A stretch of DNA of 32,077 nucleotides from Pelagibacteraceae bacterium AG-365-D07 (GCA_003280005.1 QCGH01000015.1:1-32077); one strand, 5' to 3'. Counted from the first letter of the stretch, positions 15,453 through 28,440 are shown. The notes: generated by a model from the sequence alone, not told the origin. Numbers and translations: made by a program.

Positions 15453-18400
15453 ATGGATTTATCTTTTACAGGTAAAAAAAATATTAGGAAAAATTTTGGT
15501 AAACTTAAAGAAAGTTTATCGATCCCGAACTTAATTGAAGTTCAAAAAAATTCATACAAACAATTAACTGAATTCAACTCTGAAATAGAGGCTCATTTAG
15601 TTAAAGGTTTTGATAGAGTATTTAGGGGAATATTTCCTATAGAAGATATAAACGACAAAGCCTCTCTTGAATATGTATCTTACAGATTTGATAAACCAAA
15701 GTTTGATGTTGATGAATGTATTTCTAGAGGTCTAACATATTCTGCTGCACTAAAATGTACATTAAGATTAGTAGTGTACGAAATTAATGCCGAAAATAAT
15801 ACTAAGGAGATTTTATCAGCTAAAGAACAAGAAGTTTACATGGGTGAAATACCTATGATGACTAATAGCGGTACGTTTATTATTAATGGTGTACAAAGAG
15901 TCGTAGTAAATCAAATGCACAGAAGTCCAGGTGTTTTTTTTGATCATGACAAAGGCAAATCACACGCTAGTGGTAAACTTTTATTTAATTGTAGAGTAAT
16001 ACCCAATAGAGGATCATGGCTAGACTTTGAGTTTGATGTTAAAGATTTGTTATACTTTAGAATTGATAGAAAGAAAAAAATATTAGTAAGTACTTTATTG
16101 TTAGCATTGGGTTATTCAAAAAGTGATATAGTAAACAATTTTTATGAAAAGGAAGTTTATTCTTTCGATGAAAAAACCAAAAAATGGAAAACTAAGTTTG
16201 ATCCCGAGAATTATAAATCAAAGAATTTTTCTGAGGAAGTTATCGATACAAGAAACAATAAAATTGTAATTAAATCTGGTGAAAAAATAAATTTTTTAAA
16301 CGCTAAAAAACTTCAAAGTGATGGTTTAAAAGATATATATGTATCCAAAGAGTCTCTATTTGGTAAATTTTTACATAAAAGAATCGAGATAGACAGCTCA
16401 GATGATAAATTTGAAATTGGAACTGAATTAAATGAAACAATATTGGATAAAATATTGTCTTCTAATATTTCTAGTCTTGAAGTATCTAAAACTAATCCGA
16501 TTAATAAAGGTCCATATTTATTAATAACGCTTCTAAATGATAAAAATCAAACTAAAAATGAGGCCATTAATGAAATTTATAAAGTTTTGAGACCAGGCGA
16601 GCCGCCAACTATAGAAATAGCCTCGGAAATAATTAATAACTTGTTCTTTAGCTCAGATAGATATGACCTTTCTGATGTTGGTAGAGTTAAAATGAATTCT
16701 AGACTTAACTTAAATTGTTCAGATAAAATTACCATTTTAAGAAATGAAGATATTATTTCTATAATCAAAAAAATGTTAGAGTTAAGAGATGGCAAAGATG
16801 ATATTGACGATATTGATCATCTAGGAAATAGAAGAATAAGGTCTGTAGGAGAGCTAGTTGAAAATCAAGCTAGAATGGGTGTCTATAGAATGGAAAGGGC
16901 TATAAAAGAGAAGATGACAACAATAGATGTTGAATCTGCAATGCCTCAAGATTTGATAAATGCAAAACCACTAACTGTATCTCTTAAAGATTTTTTTGCG
17001 ACTTCTCAATTATCTCAGTTCATGGATCAAACAAATCCATTATCTGAAATCACACATAAAAGAAGAGTTTCAGCCCTAGGCCCAGGTGGTTTAACCAGAG
17101 AGCGCGCTGGATTTGAAGTAAGAGATGTGCACCCGACTCATTATGGAAGAATTTGTCCAATTGAGACACCAGAGGGTCCAAACATTGGTTTGATAAATAG
17201 TTTATCTACATATTCAAAAATAAATAAGTATGGTTTTATTGAGAGTCCTTATAAAAAAGTTGAAAACGGAAAAGTTGTCGAAAATATTGAATATTTATCT
17301 GCAATGGTGGAAACAAAATATACGATAGCACAAGCTAATTCAAAACTTGATAAAAACGGAAAATTCACTGAAGACCTAGTTTCTTGTAGACAGAATTTAA
17401 ATTTTATTTTAGCTAAACCAGAAAATGTTGATTATATCGATGTATCGCCTAAACAACTTGTTTCTGTTGCCGCTTCTCTAATTCCTTTTTTAGAAAACGA
17501 TGATGCAAATAGAGCTCTAATGGGATCTAATATGATGAGGCAAGCTGTGCCTTTAATGAAACCTGAGGCCCCATTAGTTGGCACAGGCATTGAAAGAGAT
17601 GTTGCTCTTGATTCAGGAGTTACGATAGTGGCTAAAAGAGATGGTATAGTTGATAAAATAGATGGAAAACGAATTGTTTTAAAAGCATCTGAAGAAAAAG
17701 ACTTTTCTAAATCAGGTGTTGATATTTATAATTTACAAAAATTTAAAAGGTCAAACCAAAATACGTGTATAAATCAAAAACCTCTTGTAAGAGTTGGTGA
17801 TAAAGTTAAATCTGGAGATATAATTGCTGATGGACCATCAACTAAAGTCGGTGAATTAGCCTTAGGAAAAAATGTTACAGTGGCCTTTATGCCTTGGCAA
17901 GGATATAATTTTGAGGACTCCATATTAATTTCTGAAAGATGTGTTACCGACGACGTATTTACCTCTATACATATAGAAGAGTACGAGGTAATGGCTAGAG
18001 ATACTAAATTAGGAGAAGAAGACATTACAAGAGATATTCCTAATGTTAACGAGGAGTCGTTAAAAAATTTGGATGAATCAGGTATAGTTTATATAGGCGC
18101 CGAAGTAAAACCTGGAGATATTTTAGTAGGTAAAGTTACTCCAAAGGGCGACTCTGCTTCTGGACCAGAGGAAAAATTATTAAGATCTATTTTTGGAGAA
18201 AAAGCAATTGATGTTTCTGACACCTCTTTGAGAATGCCAAGTGGCAGCGGTGGAACTGTTGTAGATGTTCGAGTATTTAATCGACATGGTATAGAAAAGG
18301 ATGAAAGATCTATTATTATTGAAAGATCTGAAATAGAAAGCGTACAACAAGACAAACTCGTTGAAGAGGAAATACTTCAAAGAAGTATTAAGCAAAGAGC

Positions 18401-19541
18401 TAGTTCAATATTATCAGGGCTAAAAAATCAAAAAAAAATGAAGAACTTAGAAGTTGGTGAAAATATTACAGATGAGAAAATTAAAAGTTTAAGTGTGAGT
18501 GAGTTATTTAAATTAAATGTAAGTGAAAAAAACGCTCTCGAAGCTATGGATAAACTAAAAGATCAATTTAATAGTGCAAATCTAGATATTCAAAATAGAT
18601 TTGAAGATAAAGTTCTTAAAATTCAACAAGGTGACGATTTACTTCCGAGTGTAATGAAAATGGTTAAAGTATTTGTTGCTATGAAAAGAAGACTAAGGCC
18701 TGGAGATAAAATGTCTGGGAGACATGGTAATAAAGGTGTTGTTAGTAAAATTGTACCTGTAGAAGATATGCCGTACATGGAAAGCGGTCAACCTGTAGAT
18801 ATAGTTTTAAATCCTCTAGGAGTTCCAAGTAGGATGAATGTGGGTCAAATTTTAGAAACACATTTAGGTTGGGCATGTTCTGAATTAGGAATTAAGTTAA
18901 ATAAACTAGTTAATAAAATGAGCAAAAAGATTGAAAAAAATGAGAATATTAAAAAAGTTCTTTCATCTGTATATGGAAATGATTTTTACTCAAACACTAT
19001 CGACAAACTATCAAATTCAGAATTTTCAGATTACATAAATAACATGAAAAATGGTATACCTATAGCTACACCTGTTTTTGATGGCGCAAAAGAAGCAGAT
19101 GTAACATCTATGCTTAAAACTGCTAATTTACCAGATTCCGGTCAAACGTATCTATGGGACGGTAGAACTGGTGAAAAATTTGATCGAGCTGTAACAGTTG
19201 GCACAATTTATATGCTTAAACTTCATCATCTAGTAGAGGACAAAATTCATGCAAGATCGACAGGTCCATATAGTTTAGTAACGCAACAACCACTTGGTGG
19301 CAAAGCGCAAAATGGTGGTCAAAGATTTGGAGAGATGGAAGTGTGGGCTCTTGAAGCATATGGAGCTTCATATACATTGCAAGAAATTTTAACTTTTAAA
19401 TCGGATGACGTAGCTGGGCGAGTTAAAGTTTATGAAACTATTGTAAAAGGTGAGGAAAATTTTGAGTCAGGTATACCCGAGTCATTTAACGTATTAGTAA
19501 AAGAAATTAAATCATTAGCACTTAATGTGGAATTAAATTAA
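15453..19541 (+). CDS. rpoB: DNA-directed RNA polymerase beta subunit
   Basis: The 1362-residue catalytic subunit has all expected regions: an N-terminal [20 protein letters not shown], the rifampicin pocket [20 protein letters not shown] around D525 (equivalent to E. coli D516), [20 protein letters not shown], the GHNFED-type segment [14 protein letters not shown], and GRHGNKGV near the active centre. The C-terminal [22 protein letters not shown] contacts beta'. The rifampicin cluster matches the sensitive form. It starts 44 bases after rplL and ends 2 bases before rpoC. Confidence 0.99.
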   Translation: MDLSFTGKKNIRKNFGKLKESLSIPNLIEVQKNSYKQLTEFNSEIEAHLVKGFDRVFRGIFPIEDINDKASLEYVSYRFDKPKFDVDECISRGLTYSAALKCTLRLVVYEINAENNTKEILSAKEQEVYMGEIPMMTNSGTFIINGVQRVVVNQMHRSPGVFFDHDKGKSHASGKLLFNCRVIPNRGSWLDFEFDVKDLLYFRIDRKKKILVSTLLLALGYSKSDIVNNFYEKEVYSFDEKTKKWKTKFDPENYKSKNFSEEVIDTRNNKIVIKSGEKINFLNAKKLQSDGLKDIYVSKESLFGKFLHKRIEIDSSDDKFEIGTELNETILDKILSSNISSLEVSKTNPINKGPYLLITLLNDKNQTKNEAINEIYKVLRPGEPPTIEIASEIINNLFFSSDRYDLSDVGRVKMNSRLNLNCSDKITILRNEDIISIIKKMLELRDGKDDIDDIDHLGNRRIRSVGELVENQARMGVYRMERAIKEKMTTIDVESAMPQDLINAKPLTVSLKDFFATSQLSQFMDQTNPLSEITHKRRVSALGPGGLTRERAGFEVRDVHPTHYGRICPIETPEGPNIGLINSLSTYSKINKYGFIESPYKKVENGKVVENIEYLSAMVETKYTIAQANSKLDKNGKFTEDLVSCRQNLNFILAKPENVDYIDVSPKQLVSVAASLIPFLENDDANRALMGSNMMRQAVPLMKPEAPLVGTGIERDVALDSGVTIVAKRDGIVDKIDGKRIVLKASEEKDFSKSGVDIYNLQKFKRSNQNTCINQKPLVRVGDKVKSGDIIADGPSTKVGELALGKNVTVAFMPWQGYNFEDSILISERCVTDDVFTSIHIEEYEVMARDTKLGEEDITRDIPNVNEESLKNLDESGIVYIGAEVKPGDILVGKVTPKGDSASGPEEKLLRSIFGEKAIDVSDTSLRMPSGSGGTVVDVRVFNRHGIEKDERSIIIERSEIESVQQDKLVEEEILQRSIKQRASSILSGLKNQKKMKNLEVGENITDEKIKSLSVSELFKLNVSEKNALEAMDKLKDQFNSANLDIQNRFEDKVLKIQQGDDLLPSVMKMVKVFVAMKRRLRPGDKMSGRHGNKGVVSKIVPVEDMPYMESGQPVDIVLNPLGVPSRMNVGQILETHLGWACSELGIKLNKLVNKMSKKIEKNENIKKVLSSVYGNDFYSNTIDKLSNSEFSDYINNMKNGIPIATPVFDGAKEADVTSMLKTANLPDSGQTYLWDGRTGEKFDRAVTVGTIYMLKLHHLVEDKIHARSTGPYSLVTQQPLGGKAQNGGQRFGEMEVWALEAYGASYTLQEILTFKSDDVAGRVKVYETIVKGEENFESGIPESFNVLVKEIKSLALNVELN

Positions 19542-19543
19542 AT

Positions 19544-22500
19544 ATGAGCAAAGAACTTTCGAATTTATTTAAAGAGAAATCGGTAACAGAATCTCAAAAT
19601 TTTAATAGCATTAAAATTTCACTGGCAAGCCCAGAAAAAATTAAATCTTGGACATATGGGGAAATTAAAAAACCCGAAACCATAAATTACAGAACTTTTA
19701 GACCAGAAAAAGATGGTCTCTTCTGTGCAAGAATTTTTGGACCGATTAAAGACTATGAATGTTTATGCGGTAAGTACAAAAGAATGAAATTCAGAGGAAT
19801 TATTTGTGAAAAATGTGGTGTTGAGGTTACAAAGTCAAATGTAAGAAGAGAAAGAATGGGCCATATTAATCTTGCAACTCCAGTCGCCCACATCTGGTTT
19901 TTAAAATCTCTACCAAGCAGAATTTCATTAGTAATAGACATGAAATTAAAAGAAGTTGAAAAAGTGCTCTATTTTGAAAATTTTATTGTTATTGAACCTG
20001 GTTTAACTGGATTAAAGAAAAGCCAATTACTTTCAGAGGAGGAATTAATAAAATATCAAGACCAATACGGTGAAGAATCTTTCACAGCAGGAATTGGCGC
20101 TGAAGCAATACTTGAAATATTGAAAGCAATAGATCTAAAAGCTGAGAGAGAAAAATTATCTACCTCCATTAAAGAAACCAAATCGAAAGTAACAGAAGAA
20201 AGAAATGTTAAGAGATTAAAACTTATAGACTCGTTTATAGAAACTGGAAATAAACCTGAATGGATGATTCTAACTGTTATCCCAGTTATTCCTCCAGAAC
20301 TAAGACCTTTGGTACCACTTGATGGTGGAAGATTTGCCACTTCTGACCTTAATGATTTATATAGAAGAGTTATCAATCGAAATAATAGATTAAAAAGATT
20401 AATGGATCTTAAAGCTCCAGATATAATAATTAGAAATGAAAAAAGAATGCTTCAAGAGTCAGTTGATGCATTATTTGATAATGGAAGAAGAGGCAGAGTA
20501 ATAACTGGAACAGGAAAACGACCACTCAAATCATTAGCAGAAATGTTAAAAGGAAAACAAGGTAGATTTAGACAAAATTTACTTGGTAAAAGAGTTGACT
20601 ATTCTGGAAGATCAGTAATTGTTGTTGGCCCAGATTTAAAACTTCATGAATGTGGATTACCAAAAAAAATGGCACTAGAATTGTTCAAACCATTCCTATA
20701 CGCAAGACTAAATAAGCTTGGATTGGCTTCTACAATTAAACAGGCAAAGAAGATTGTTGAAAAAGAACGTGATGAAGTTTGGGATGCATTAGAAGTTATT
20801 GTAAGAGAACATCCTGTTTTGCTAAATAGAGCACCTACTTTACATAGACTTGGAGTTCAAGCCTTTGAACCTAAATTAATCGAGGGCGACGCAATCCAAT
20901 TACATCCATTAACATGCGCAGCATTTAATGCGGATTTTGATGGTGACCAAATGGCCGTACATGTTCCTTTAAGTCTAGAGGCTCAATTGGAAGCTAGAGT
21001 ACTAATGATGTCAACAAATAATATTCTAAGTCCGTCCAATGGAAAACCAATTATTGTTCCAAGCCAAGATATGATTTTGGGTATCTATTATTTATCTCAA
21101 CCACCATATCAGGAAGATAAAATTGAAGGATATTTTGTAAATACAGACGAAATTCTTCAGGCTTTAGAAAATGGAAATATAAAAATTCATTCAAGAATAG
21201 TTTCTAGATTTAAAACAATCGACGAAAACGGTAATATAAAATTTGAAAAGTATACAAGTACAGCTGGAAGATTTTTACTTGCAGATATTATTCCTAAAAA
21301 CATAAACAATAAATTTTCTTTAGTTGATAGACTTCTTCCTAAAAGAACAGTTTCAGAAGTAATTGATCATATTTTTAGATATACTGGCCAAAAAAGCACT
21401 GTAATTTTTTGTGATAAATTAAAAGAAATAGGATTTAAATATGCATTTAAAGCTGGAATTTCCTTCGGAAAAGACGATCTTGTAATTCCAGAAAATAAAG
21501 AGCTACTAATTGAAGAAACTAAAAAATTAATTACAGAATATGAAAATCAATATTCTGAGGGATTAATTACTAGAGGAGAGAAATATAATAAAGTAGTTGA
21601 TGCTTGGTCTAAATGCACGGATAAAGTAGCTTCTGAAATGATGAAAAGAATTTCTGCAACTGAAGTAACAAAAGATGGCTTAAAAATTAACTCAGTATTC
21701 ATGATGGCAGATTCGGGTGCAAGAGGCTCAGCAGCTCAAATGAAACAACTAGCTGGAATGCGAGGATTAATAGCAAAACCATCAGGTGAAATTATTGAAA
21801 GTCCTATAACATCAAATTTCAAAGAGGGGCTTACAGCTCTTGAGTATTTTAATTCTACTCACGGAGCAAGAAAAGGACTAGCAGATACTGCTTTAAAAAC
21901 AGCCAATTCAGGTTATTTAACTAGAAGACTGTGCGATGTAGCACAAGATTTGACAATTACAAAAAAAGAATGTGATTGTGGAATGGCAGAAAGTATTACT
22001 TTATCTGAAATTATTGAAGGTGGAAATGTTATTGTAGCCTTATCAGAGAGAGCCTTAGGTAGAATTACAGCTAATGATATTAAAAATCCAGTTACAGGAG
22101 AAAAAATAATTAAAAAGGGTGAAATAATTGACGAGGCAGGTTGCGAAAAAATTGATGCAGCTGGTGTTAAATCTTTACAAGTTTACTCAGTAATTACCTG
22201 CGGATCTAAAGAGGGTGTTTGTTCAATGTCATATGGAAGAGATTTATCCAGAGGAGCACTTGTAAATGTTGGTGAAGCTATCGGAATGATATCGGCACAA
22301 TCAATTGGAGAACCAGGAACTCAGTTGACTATGAGAACTTTCCATGTAGGTGGAACTGCTTCTATTAAACAGGAAAGTCAAATCGTTACCAAATCTAAAG
22401 GAACATTAAAAATAATTAATACAAATTTAATTGAAGATTCTAAGAAAAATTTAATTGTTATGGGAAGAAATACTCAACTTTCTTTGGAAGATGATAAAGG

Positions 22501-23716
22501 TATGCAAATTGCTGTATACAAAGTTCCATATGGATCTAAATTGTTTTTCCAAAACGATGATAAAGTAAATCAAAATACAAAAATTTGTGAGTGGGATCCG
22601 TATACAACACCTGTAATAGCTGAGAAAAGTGGAATTGCAAATTTTGTTGATTTAATCGATGGCGTGTCCATAGCCGAAACAACAGATGATGCAACTGGAA
22701 TATCAACTAAAACTGTGATTGATTGGAAAACACAATCAAAAAATACTGATTTAAAACCAAGAATTACATTAAGAGATGACAAAGGGAATGTTATTAAAAA
22801 AGCAGACGATAATGAAGCTAGATATTATTTAGTTCCAGATTCTATTTTATCAGTTACAGATGGTCAAAAAATACATGCTGGAGATGTAATAGCTAGATTG
22901 CCTAAAGAAACATCTAAAACAAAAGATATAACTGGAGGTTTACCAAGAGTAGCTGAGTTATTTGAAGCTAGGAAAGCTAAAGATAGCGCTATAATTGCTG
23001 AAAACGATGGAAAAGTTATCTTTGGAAAAGAAGTTAGAGGAAAACAAAGAATTACTATTGAAGCTGAAAACGGGGATAGTTCTTCATATTTAATACCAAA
23101 AGGCAAACATATTAACTTCAATCAAGGTGAAAAAATTAGAAAAGGTGAATATCTATTAGATGGTCAACCACTACCGCATGATATATTGCGAATTTTAGGT
23201 ATTAAAGAACTTACAGAATATTTTGTTAATCAAGTACAAGAAGTATATAGACTTCAAGGTGTAATTATTAATGATAAACATATCGAAGTGATTTTACGTC
23301 AAATGTTGAAAAAAATTGAAATCAAGGCTCCCGGTGATTCAACATTACTACCTGGTGAAATAATTGAAAAAACAACATTTGATGAAATTAATTCTAGATT
23401 AAAAAACGATGGTAAAAATTTAGCTTTAGGAGAGAGAGTTTTAATGGGTATAACGAAAGCTTCATTACAAACTGAGTCATTTATTTCTGCAGCTTCGTTT
23501 CAAGAAACAACGAGAGTTTTAACAGACGCAGCTATAAAAGGAAAAACTGATAAACTTAAAGGTTTAAAAGAAAATGTTATAGTTGGACGATTAGTGCCAG
23601 CTGGTACAGGTTCAGTAAAAGTAACATGGAATAAAAAAGCTAGTGAAGATGATAATACTTACTTAGCTGAGCAAGATAACAAAGAAACCTTGGAAAATCA
23701 GTCTACAGGCCAATAA
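19544..23716 (+). CDS. rpoC: DNA-directed RNA polymerase beta' subunit
   Basis: The 1390-residue subunit carries the catalytic NADFDGDQ with Mg ligands D464, D466 and D468. The first zinc site is complete with C73, C75, C88 and C91. The bridge helix/trigger loop region ([26 protein letters not shown]) is intact. The second zinc site is unusual: C812, C886 and C893 align with E. coli C814, C888 and C895, but the fourth position is S896 ([11 protein letters not shown] rather than GVCxxCYGRDL). The codon is TCA at 22229-22231. C810, two residues before C812, might compensate. The C-terminus has a short acidic, Asn/Gln-rich tail. Confidence 0.99.
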   Translation: MSKELSNLFKEKSVTESQNFNSIKISLASPEKIKSWTYGEIKKPETINYRTFRPEKDGLFCARIFGPIKDYECLCGKYKRMKFRGIICEKCGVEVTKSNVRRERMGHINLATPVAHIWFLKSLPSRISLVIDMKLKEVEKVLYFENFIVIEPGLTGLKKSQLLSEEELIKYQDQYGEESFTAGIGAEAILEILKAIDLKAEREKLSTSIKETKSKVTEERNVKRLKLIDSFIETGNKPEWMILTVIPVIPPELRPLVPLDGGRFATSDLNDLYRRVINRNNRLKRLMDLKAPDIIIRNEKRMLQESVDALFDNGRRGRVITGTGKRPLKSLAEMLKGKQGRFRQNLLGKRVDYSGRSVIVVGPDLKLHECGLPKKMALELFKPFLYARLNKLGLASTIKQAKKIVEKERDEVWDALEVIVREHPVLLNRAPTLHRLGVQAFEPKLIEGDAIQLHPLTCAAFNADFDGDQMAVHVPLSLEAQLEARVLMMSTNNILSPSNGKPIIVPSQDMILGIYYLSQPPYQEDKIEGYFVNTDEILQALENGNIKIHSRIVSRFKTIDENGNIKFEKYTSTAGRFLLADIIPKNINNKFSLVDRLLPKRTVSEVIDHIFRYTGQKSTVIFCDKLKEIGFKYAFKAGISFGKDDLVIPENKELLIEETKKLITEYENQYSEGLITRGEKYNKVVDAWSKCTDKVASEMMKRISATEVTKDGLKINSVFMMADSGARGSAAQMKQLAGMRGLIAKPSGEIIESPITSNFKEGLTALEYFNSTHGARKGLADTALKTANSGYLTRRLCDVAQDLTITKKECDCGMAESITLSEIIEGGNVIVALSERALGRITANDIKNPVTGEKIIKKGEIIDEAGCEKIDAAGVKSLQVYSVITCGSKEGVCSMSYGRDLSRGALVNVGEAIGMISAQSIGEPGTQLTMRTFHVGGTASIKQESQIVTKSKGTLKIINTNLIEDSKKNLIVMGRNTQLSLEDDKGMQIAVYKVPYGSKLFFQNDDKVNQNTKICEWDPYTTPVIAEKSGIANFVDLIDGVSIAETTDDATGISTKTVIDWKTQSKNTDLKPRITLRDDKGNVIKKADDNEARYYLVPDSILSVTDGQKIHAGDVIARLPKETSKTKDITGGLPRVAELFEARKAKDSAIIAENDGKVIFGKEVRGKQRITIEAENGDSSSYLIPKGKHINFNQGEKIRKGEYLLDGQPLPHDILRILGIKELTEYFVNQVQEVYRLQGVIINDKHIEVILRQMLKKIEIKAPGDSTLLPGEIIEKTTFDEINSRLKNDGKNLALGERVLMGITKASLQTESFISAASFQETTRVLTDAAIKGKTDKLKGLKENVIVGRLVPAGTGSVKVTWNKKASEDDNTYLAEQDNKETLENQSTGQ

Positions 23717-23742
23717 AATCAACAATTTTAACCCATTTTAAT

Positions 23743-23770
23743 TTGACAAATCAGAATTTTTAAGTATTTT
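23743..23770 (+). promoter_or_regulatory. Candidate promoter for the rpsL-rpsG-fusA operon
   Basis: A perfect TTGACA (23743-23748), 16-base spacer and TATTTT (23765-23770) lie in the 143-base gap after rpoC, the largest gap in the ribosomal part of the window. Transcription would start near 23777, giving a leader of about 80 bases that holds two hairpins. Confidence 0.55.
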
Positions 23771-23794
23771 GGCGATATTTTTTTGGTTGGAATG

Positions 23795-23839
23795 TAGTAC
23801 TTAGTACTAAACGCTGCCAAACTAGCCGCTGTATAGTTT
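23795..23839 (+). promoter_or_regulatory. Two-hairpin leader of the rpsL operon
   Basis: Hairpin 1 is TAGTAC (23795-23800), loop TTA, GTACTA (23804-23809). Hairpin 2 is AAACTA (23819-23824), a 9-base GC-rich loop, TAGTTT (23834-23839). The segment between and inside them, with two CGCTG copies, is much richer in G and C than the surrounding gap, suggesting a conserved RNA. A role in ribosomal protein autoregulation is inference. Confidence 0.4.
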
Positions 23840-23859
23840 CACTCAAAAAATATAATTTT

Positions 23860-24231
23860 ATGCCTACTGTTAACCAATTGTTAAGAAAAAAAAGAAGCAG
23901 ACCAAAGCTCAGGAATAAAGTTCCTGCTTTAGAAAAATCTCCACAAAAAAGAGGTGTGTGTTTAAAAGTTTATACAACTACGCCTAAGAAACCAAATTCT
24001 GCACTTAGAAAAGTTGCTAGAGTAAGATTGTCAAATGGTCACGAAGTTATTTCTTATATTCCTGGTGAGGGTCATAATTTACAAGAACACTCAGTTGTAT
24101 TAATTAGAGGTGGAAGAGTAAAAGATCTTCCAGGTGTTAGATATCATATATTAAGAGGTAATCTTGATACACAAGGTGTTACAGCAAGAAAACAACAAAG
24201 ATCTAAATATGGAGCAAAAAAAGGTAAGTAA
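23860..24231 (+). CDS. rpsL: 30S ribosomal protein S12
   Basis: This 123-residue decoding-centre protein starts [11 protein letters not shown] and has [20 protein letters not shown] and the PGVRYH loop. The lysine in PKKPNS and the following loop match the streptomycin-sensitive form. It opens the str operon, is preceded by its own promoter and leader candidates, and is followed 5 bases later by rpsG. Confidence 0.98.
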   Translation: MPTVNQLLRKKRSRPKLRNKVPALEKSPQKRGVCLKVYTTTPKKPNSALRKVARVRLSNGHEVISYIPGEGHNLQEHSVVLIRGGRVKDLPGVRYHILRGNLDTQGVTARKQQRSKYGAKKGK

Positions 24232-24236
24232 TAAAA

Positions 24237-24707
24237 ATGTCAAGAAAAAGAAAAGCTCCGAAAAAAATTCCAATTGTTGATCCAAAATTTAAATCAGCAA
24301 TTCTTCCAAAATTAATTAACTCAATCATGTATGATGGAAAAAAAACTACTGCAGAAAAAATTGTATATGATGCTTTAAATAAAATTAAATCAAAGTCTAA
24401 AGACGAACCAATAAATGTATTTAATGAAGCGATAAACAACATTAGACCTACTGTGGAGGTAAGATCAAGAAGAGTTGGTGGAGCCACTTACCAAGTACCT
24501 GTTGAAGTAAGACCAAAAAGATCTCAAGCTTTAGCTTTAAGATGGTTAATAGATGCCTCTAGAAAAAGAAAAGATAAAACTATGTCAGATAAGTTATTTA
24601 ATGAAATTTTTGATGCGTATAATAATAAAGGGTCATCAATAAAAAAAAAAGAAGATACACATAAAATGGCTGAGTCCAACAAGGCTTTTGCGCATTATAG
24701 ATGGTAA
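24237..24707 (+). CDS. rpsG: 30S ribosomal protein S7
   Basis: The 156-residue protein has [17 protein letters not shown] and the beta-hairpin region [20 protein letters not shown] that contacts 16S rRNA and the E-site tRNA, ending with AFAHYRW. The 5-base spacing from rpsL means the long S12-S7 intergenic S7 operator of E. coli is absent. Confidence 0.98.
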   Translation: MSRKRKAPKKIPIVDPKFKSAILPKLINSIMYDGKKTTAEKIVYDALNKIKSKSKDEPINVFNEAINNIRPTVEVRSRRVGGATYQVPVEVRPKRSQALALRWLIDASRKRKDKTMSDKLFNEIFDAYNNKGSSIKKKEDTHKMAESNKAFAHYRW

Positions 24708-24713
24708 AATATT

Positions 24714-26792
24714 ATGGCGAGAACACATAACATAGACAAATACAGAAACATTGGAATCATGGCCCATATAGATGCCGGCAAAACAACTACCACAGAAAGA
24801 GTTCTTTATTATACAGGGAAAAGCCATAAAATAGGTGAAGTTCATGATGGTGCTGCAACAATGGACTGGATGGAACAAGAACAAGAGAGAGGTATAACAA
24901 TCACATCTGCTGCAACAACATGTTTTTGGAGAGACCATAGAATTAATATTATCGATACACCTGGACATGTGGATTTTACAATTGAAGTCGAAAGATCATT
25001 AAAAGTTCTTGATGGAGCTGTAGCTGTTTTTGACGGTGTTGCTGGAGTAGAGCCACAATCAGAAACTGTTTGGAGACAAGCAGACAAATATAAAGTACCG
25101 AGAATTTGTTTTGTAAATAAATTGGATAGAACCGGAGCTGATTTTTTTAGATGTGTAGACATGATAAAGGATAGATTGGGAGCCAAACCACTTGTTTTAC
25201 AGGTTCCAGTAGGAATCGAGGCATCTCTAAAAGGTGTTGTAGATTTAGTAAAGATGAAAGCCGTTATATGGAAAGATGAATCGCTTGGTGCAGAATTTGA
25301 GTATCAAGACATTCCAGCTGATCTAAAAGAAATATCTGAAAAATATAGACAAGAATTAGTAGAGAATGCCGTCGAACAAGATGAAAAACTTATGGAAAGT
25401 TATTTAAACGGAGATGAAATTAAGGAAGAGGATTTAATAAAATGCATCAGAACTGGTTGCTTGAATTTTAGTTTTGTTCCAGTGATAACTGGATCTGCAT
25501 TTAAAAATAAAGGTGTTCAGCCTTTATTAGACGCCGTGGTTGATTTTTTACCAAGTCCAAAAGATTTAGGATCTATAAAAGGAACAAAACCTAATACAGA
25601 TGATGAAATAGAGATGAAATTTGAAGATAGTGCTCCGTTTTCAGCATTAGCTTTTAAAGTAGCAAATGATCCATTTGTGGGAAGCCTAACCTTTATAAGA
25701 ATTTATTCAGGAACAGTGAAATCTGGTACAGGAATTTATAATACATCAAAGGATAAAGAAGAGAGAGTTGGTAGAATGCTTTTAATGCATGCTAATTCAA
25801 GAGAAGATATTAAAGAGGCTAACGCAGGCGATATAGTTGCTCTAGCTGGGCTAAAAAATACGATTACAGGTCACACACTTGCAAATAAAGATAATCCCGT
25901 TTTACTTGAACCAATGGAGTTTCCAGATCCAGTAATTGAAATTGCTGTAGAACCAAAAAGTAAAGCTGATCAAGAAAAAATGGGTGAGGCACTTGGTAGA
26001 TTAGCAAAGGAAGATCCATCTTTTAGAGTTACATCTGACGAAGAGTCAGGACAAACTATTATTAAAGGTATGGGAGAGCTTCACTTAGATATAATTGTGG
26101 ATAGAATGAAGAGAGAATTTAAAGTAGAGGCTAATGTTGGCGCACCTCAAGTTGCTTATAGAGAAACAATATTAGGTACTGCTGAAGCTGATTATACTCA
26201 TAAAAAACAAAGTGGAGGTGCGGGTCAATTTGCAAGAGTTAAGCTGCAATTAGAACCATTAGAGCCAGGCAAAGGTAGAGAAGTTGAGAATAAAATCAAA
26301 GGTGGAGCTATACCAAAAGAATTTATACCTGGTGTTGAGAAAGGAATAGAAGGTGTTTCAGATAATGGAATTTTAGCAGGTTTTCCGATAATTGACTACA
26401 AAGTAACGATCCTTGATGGATTGCATCATGATGTTGACTCAAGTGTTTTAGCCTTTGAATTAGCTTCAAGACAATGTTTTAAAGACGCTTGTCAAAAAGC
26501 AACATTAAAACTTTTAGAACCTGTTATGAGGGTAGAGGTGGTTACTCCTGAAGATTACATGGGAGATGTTATTGGAGATTTAAACAGCAGAAGAGGACAA
26601 ATAAGCACTCAAGAACAAAGAGGTAATGCCACGGTTATTACTGCAATGGTGCCATTAGCTAATATGTTTGGTTACATAAATGCATTGAGATCAATGTCAC
26701 AAGGTAGAGCTCAATACTCAATGTTTTTTGATCATTACGATAAAGTCCCACAAAATGTTCAAGACGAAGTTACAAAAAAAACAGGTACATAA
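24714..26792 (+). CDS. fusA: Translation elongation factor G
   Basis: The 692-residue translocation GTPase contains AHIDAGKT (17-24), DTPGHVDF and NKLDRTGAD, the G' insert, and domains III-V including [18 protein letters not shown]. It shows the translational EF-G (not EF-G2) plan, with the domain IV tip [16 protein letters not shown]. It ends 2 bases before rpsJ; no second tuf lies between, so the str and S10 operons are effectively fused. Confidence 0.98.
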   Translation: MARTHNIDKYRNIGIMAHIDAGKTTTTERVLYYTGKSHKIGEVHDGAATMDWMEQEQERGITITSAATTCFWRDHRINIIDTPGHVDFTIEVERSLKVLDGAVAVFDGVAGVEPQSETVWRQADKYKVPRICFVNKLDRTGADFFRCVDMIKDRLGAKPLVLQVPVGIEASLKGVVDLVKMKAVIWKDESLGAEFEYQDIPADLKEISEKYRQELVENAVEQDEKLMESYLNGDEIKEEDLIKCIRTGCLNFSFVPVITGSAFKNKGVQPLLDAVVDFLPSPKDLGSIKGTKPNTDDEIEMKFEDSAPFSALAFKVANDPFVGSLTFIRIYSGTVKSGTGIYNTSKDKEERVGRMLLMHANSREDIKEANAGDIVALAGLKNTITGHTLANKDNPVLLEPMEFPDPVIEIAVEPKSKADQEKMGEALGRLAKEDPSFRVTSDEESGQTIIKGMGELHLDIIVDRMKREFKVEANVGAPQVAYRETILGTAEADYTHKKQSGGAGQFARVKLQLEPLEPGKGREVENKIKGGAIPKEFIPGVEKGIEGVSDNGILAGFPIIDYKVTILDGLHHDVDSSVLAFELASRQCFKDACQKATLKLLEPVMRVEVVTPEDYMGDVIGDLNSRRGQISTQEQRGNATVITAMVPLANMFGYINALRSMSQGRAQYSMFFDHYDKVPQNVQDEVTKKTGT

Positions 26793-26794
26793 AA

Positions 26795-27103
26795 ATGGAT
26801 AAACAAAATATCAGAATTAAATTAAGAGCATATGATAATAAAATATTAGATCAATCTACTGAAGAGATTGTAAATACAGTTAAAAGAACTGGCGCAAATA
26901 TCAAAGGACCAATCCCACTTCCAACCAAAATTGAGAGATATACTGTTTTAAGATCTCCTCATATAGATAAAAAAAGCAGAGAACAATTTGAAACTAGAAC
27001 ACATAAAAGATTAATAGATATAATTGAACCAACTCCACAAACAGTAGAGGCATTAATGAAACTCGATTTAGCATCAGGAGTAGATGTGGAGATAAAAATA
27101 TGA
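26795..27103 (+). CDS. rpsJ: 30S ribosomal protein S10
   Basis: At 102 residues it is the normal length, with [17 protein letters not shown] at the start and the extended loop [20 protein letters not shown]. Besides its 30S role, S10 (NusE) joins the NusB antitermination complex and NusG. It overlaps rplC by 4 bases (ATGA). Confidence 0.98.
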   Translation: MDKQNIRIKLRAYDNKILDQSTEEIVNTVKRTGANIKGPIPLPTKIERYTVLRSPHIDKKSREQFETRTHKRLIDIIEPTPQTVEALMKLDLASGVDVEIKI

Positions 27104-27810
27104 GTAATTTAGAATTAATTGGAAAGAAACTTGGAATGACAAGAGAATTTTATGAAACAGGACAATCTATACCTGTAACTGTTTTAAAAATGGAAAAAGC
27201 AAGAGTGATTAGTCTTATAGAGCCTGAAAAAAGAGGTTATACAGCAATTCAAATAGGTTTTGGTAATGTTAAGAGCTCTAAACTGACTAAACAAATGAAA
27301 GGTTTCTTTGCAAAAAAAAATACAGAACCTAGAAAAACTCTAAAAGAAATAAGAGTTAAAGATGCATCATCATTCAAAGAGGGTAATGAGTTTGGTATTG
27401 AAATATTTAACGATGTTAAATTTGTTGATATTAAATCTAAAACTATTGGAAAAGGTTTTGCTGGAGCAATGAAGAGACACAACTTTTCTGGATTGAGAGC
27501 TTCGCATGGTGTATCAATATCTCATAGATCTCATGGTTCGACAGGACAAAGGCAAGATCCGGGAAAAGTTTTTAAAAATAAAAAAATGGCTGGACATATG
27601 GGAGATAAATATAGAACCGTTCAGAACTTAGAGATAATCAAAAAAGACTTAGAAAACCAACTTTTATTTGTAAAAGGATCAATACCTGGATCCAGAAATA
27701 GTGAAGTTACAGTTAGAAAAGCAATTAAAAATATTAATAGATTGACCGTAGCAGAAAAAAATGAAGCAGCAAAAAAGGCAAAAAGCTTAGCTGATAAAAA
27801 AAAGAAATAA
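27100..27810 (+). CDS. rplC: 50S ribosomal protein L3
   Basis: The 236-residue protein has the L3 beginning [11 protein letters not shown] and the central loop [20 protein letters not shown] reaching the peptidyl transferase centre; the Gln in GQRQDPG is the position methylated by PrmB in other proteobacteria. It is about 25 residues longer than E. coli L3 owing to a Lys/Ala-rich C-terminal tail, common in alphaproteobacteria. Confidence 0.97.
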   Translation: MSNLELIGKKLGMTREFYETGQSIPVTVLKMEKARVISLIEPEKRGYTAIQIGFGNVKSSKLTKQMKGFFAKKNTEPRKTLKEIRVKDASSFKEGNEFGIEIFNDVKFVDIKSKTIGKGFAGAMKRHNFSGLRASHGVSISHRSHGSTGQRQDPGKVFKNKKMAGHMGDKYRTVQNLEIIKKDLENQLLFVKGSIPGSRNSEVTVRKAIKNINRLTVAEKNEAAKKAKSLADKKKK

Positions 27811-27813
27811 ACT

Positions 27814-28440
27814 ATGAAAATTGAAAAAATATCAATAAATGGAAATCAAAAATCTAGCTTAGATATTTCAGATAAAATATTAACTAATAAATTAAATAAA
27901 AGATTAATTGGTGAAATTTTATATAAAAATGTTGCCAATTTCAAAGGTAGAAAAGCGAAAACAAAACAAAAAAATGAAATTAAAGGATCAACTTCAAAAA
28001 TATACGCACAAAAAGGCACTGGTAATGCAAGACACGCAAGTAGAAAGGCACCTATATTTGTTGGAGGTGGTGTAGCTCACGGTCCTAAAGGTGAAAATTC
28101 TTATAAAACAAGAAAACTAAATAAAAAAGAAAAAAAACTTGGATTACTCTCATTAATATCTGAAAAAAATAATCAAAAAAATTTAATAGTATTTGAAGAT
28201 TTTGAAAAACAAATAACAAAAACTAAGGAAATATTTTCTATTTTAAAAAAAAATGACGCAATTAATTCAATAGTTGTATTAGATAAAAATTCCAATGAAA
28301 AAATAGGAAGATCATTAAAAAATATTCCAAATGTAAAAGTTTCAGATACTAATAATTTAGTTTTATATGATCTTATAAAGTACAAAAAAGCTATATTTAC
28401 AGAAACTTCAATTAAAGAATTTGAAAAAAGGTATATATGA
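27814..28440 (+). CDS. rplD: 50S ribosomal protein L4
   Basis: The 208-residue protein shows the L4 extended loop QKGTGNARHASRKAPIFVGG (rRNA-binding, lining the exit tunnel) followed by AHGPKGENSYKTRKLNKKEK. L4 autoregulates the S10 operon in E. coli; here there is no leader ahead of rpsJ, so that control is unlikely. It overlaps rplW by 4 bases (ATGA). Confidence 0.96.
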   Translation: MKIEKISINGNQKSSLDISDKILTNKLNKRLIGEILYKNVANFKGRKAKTKQKNEIKGSTSKIYAQKGTGNARHASRKAPIFVGGGVAHGPKGENSYKTRKLNKKEKKLGLLSLISEKNNQKNLIVFEDFEKQITKTKEIFSILKKNDAINSIVVLDKNSNEKIGRSLKNIPNVKVSDTNNLVLYDLIKYKKAIFTETSIKEFEKRYI

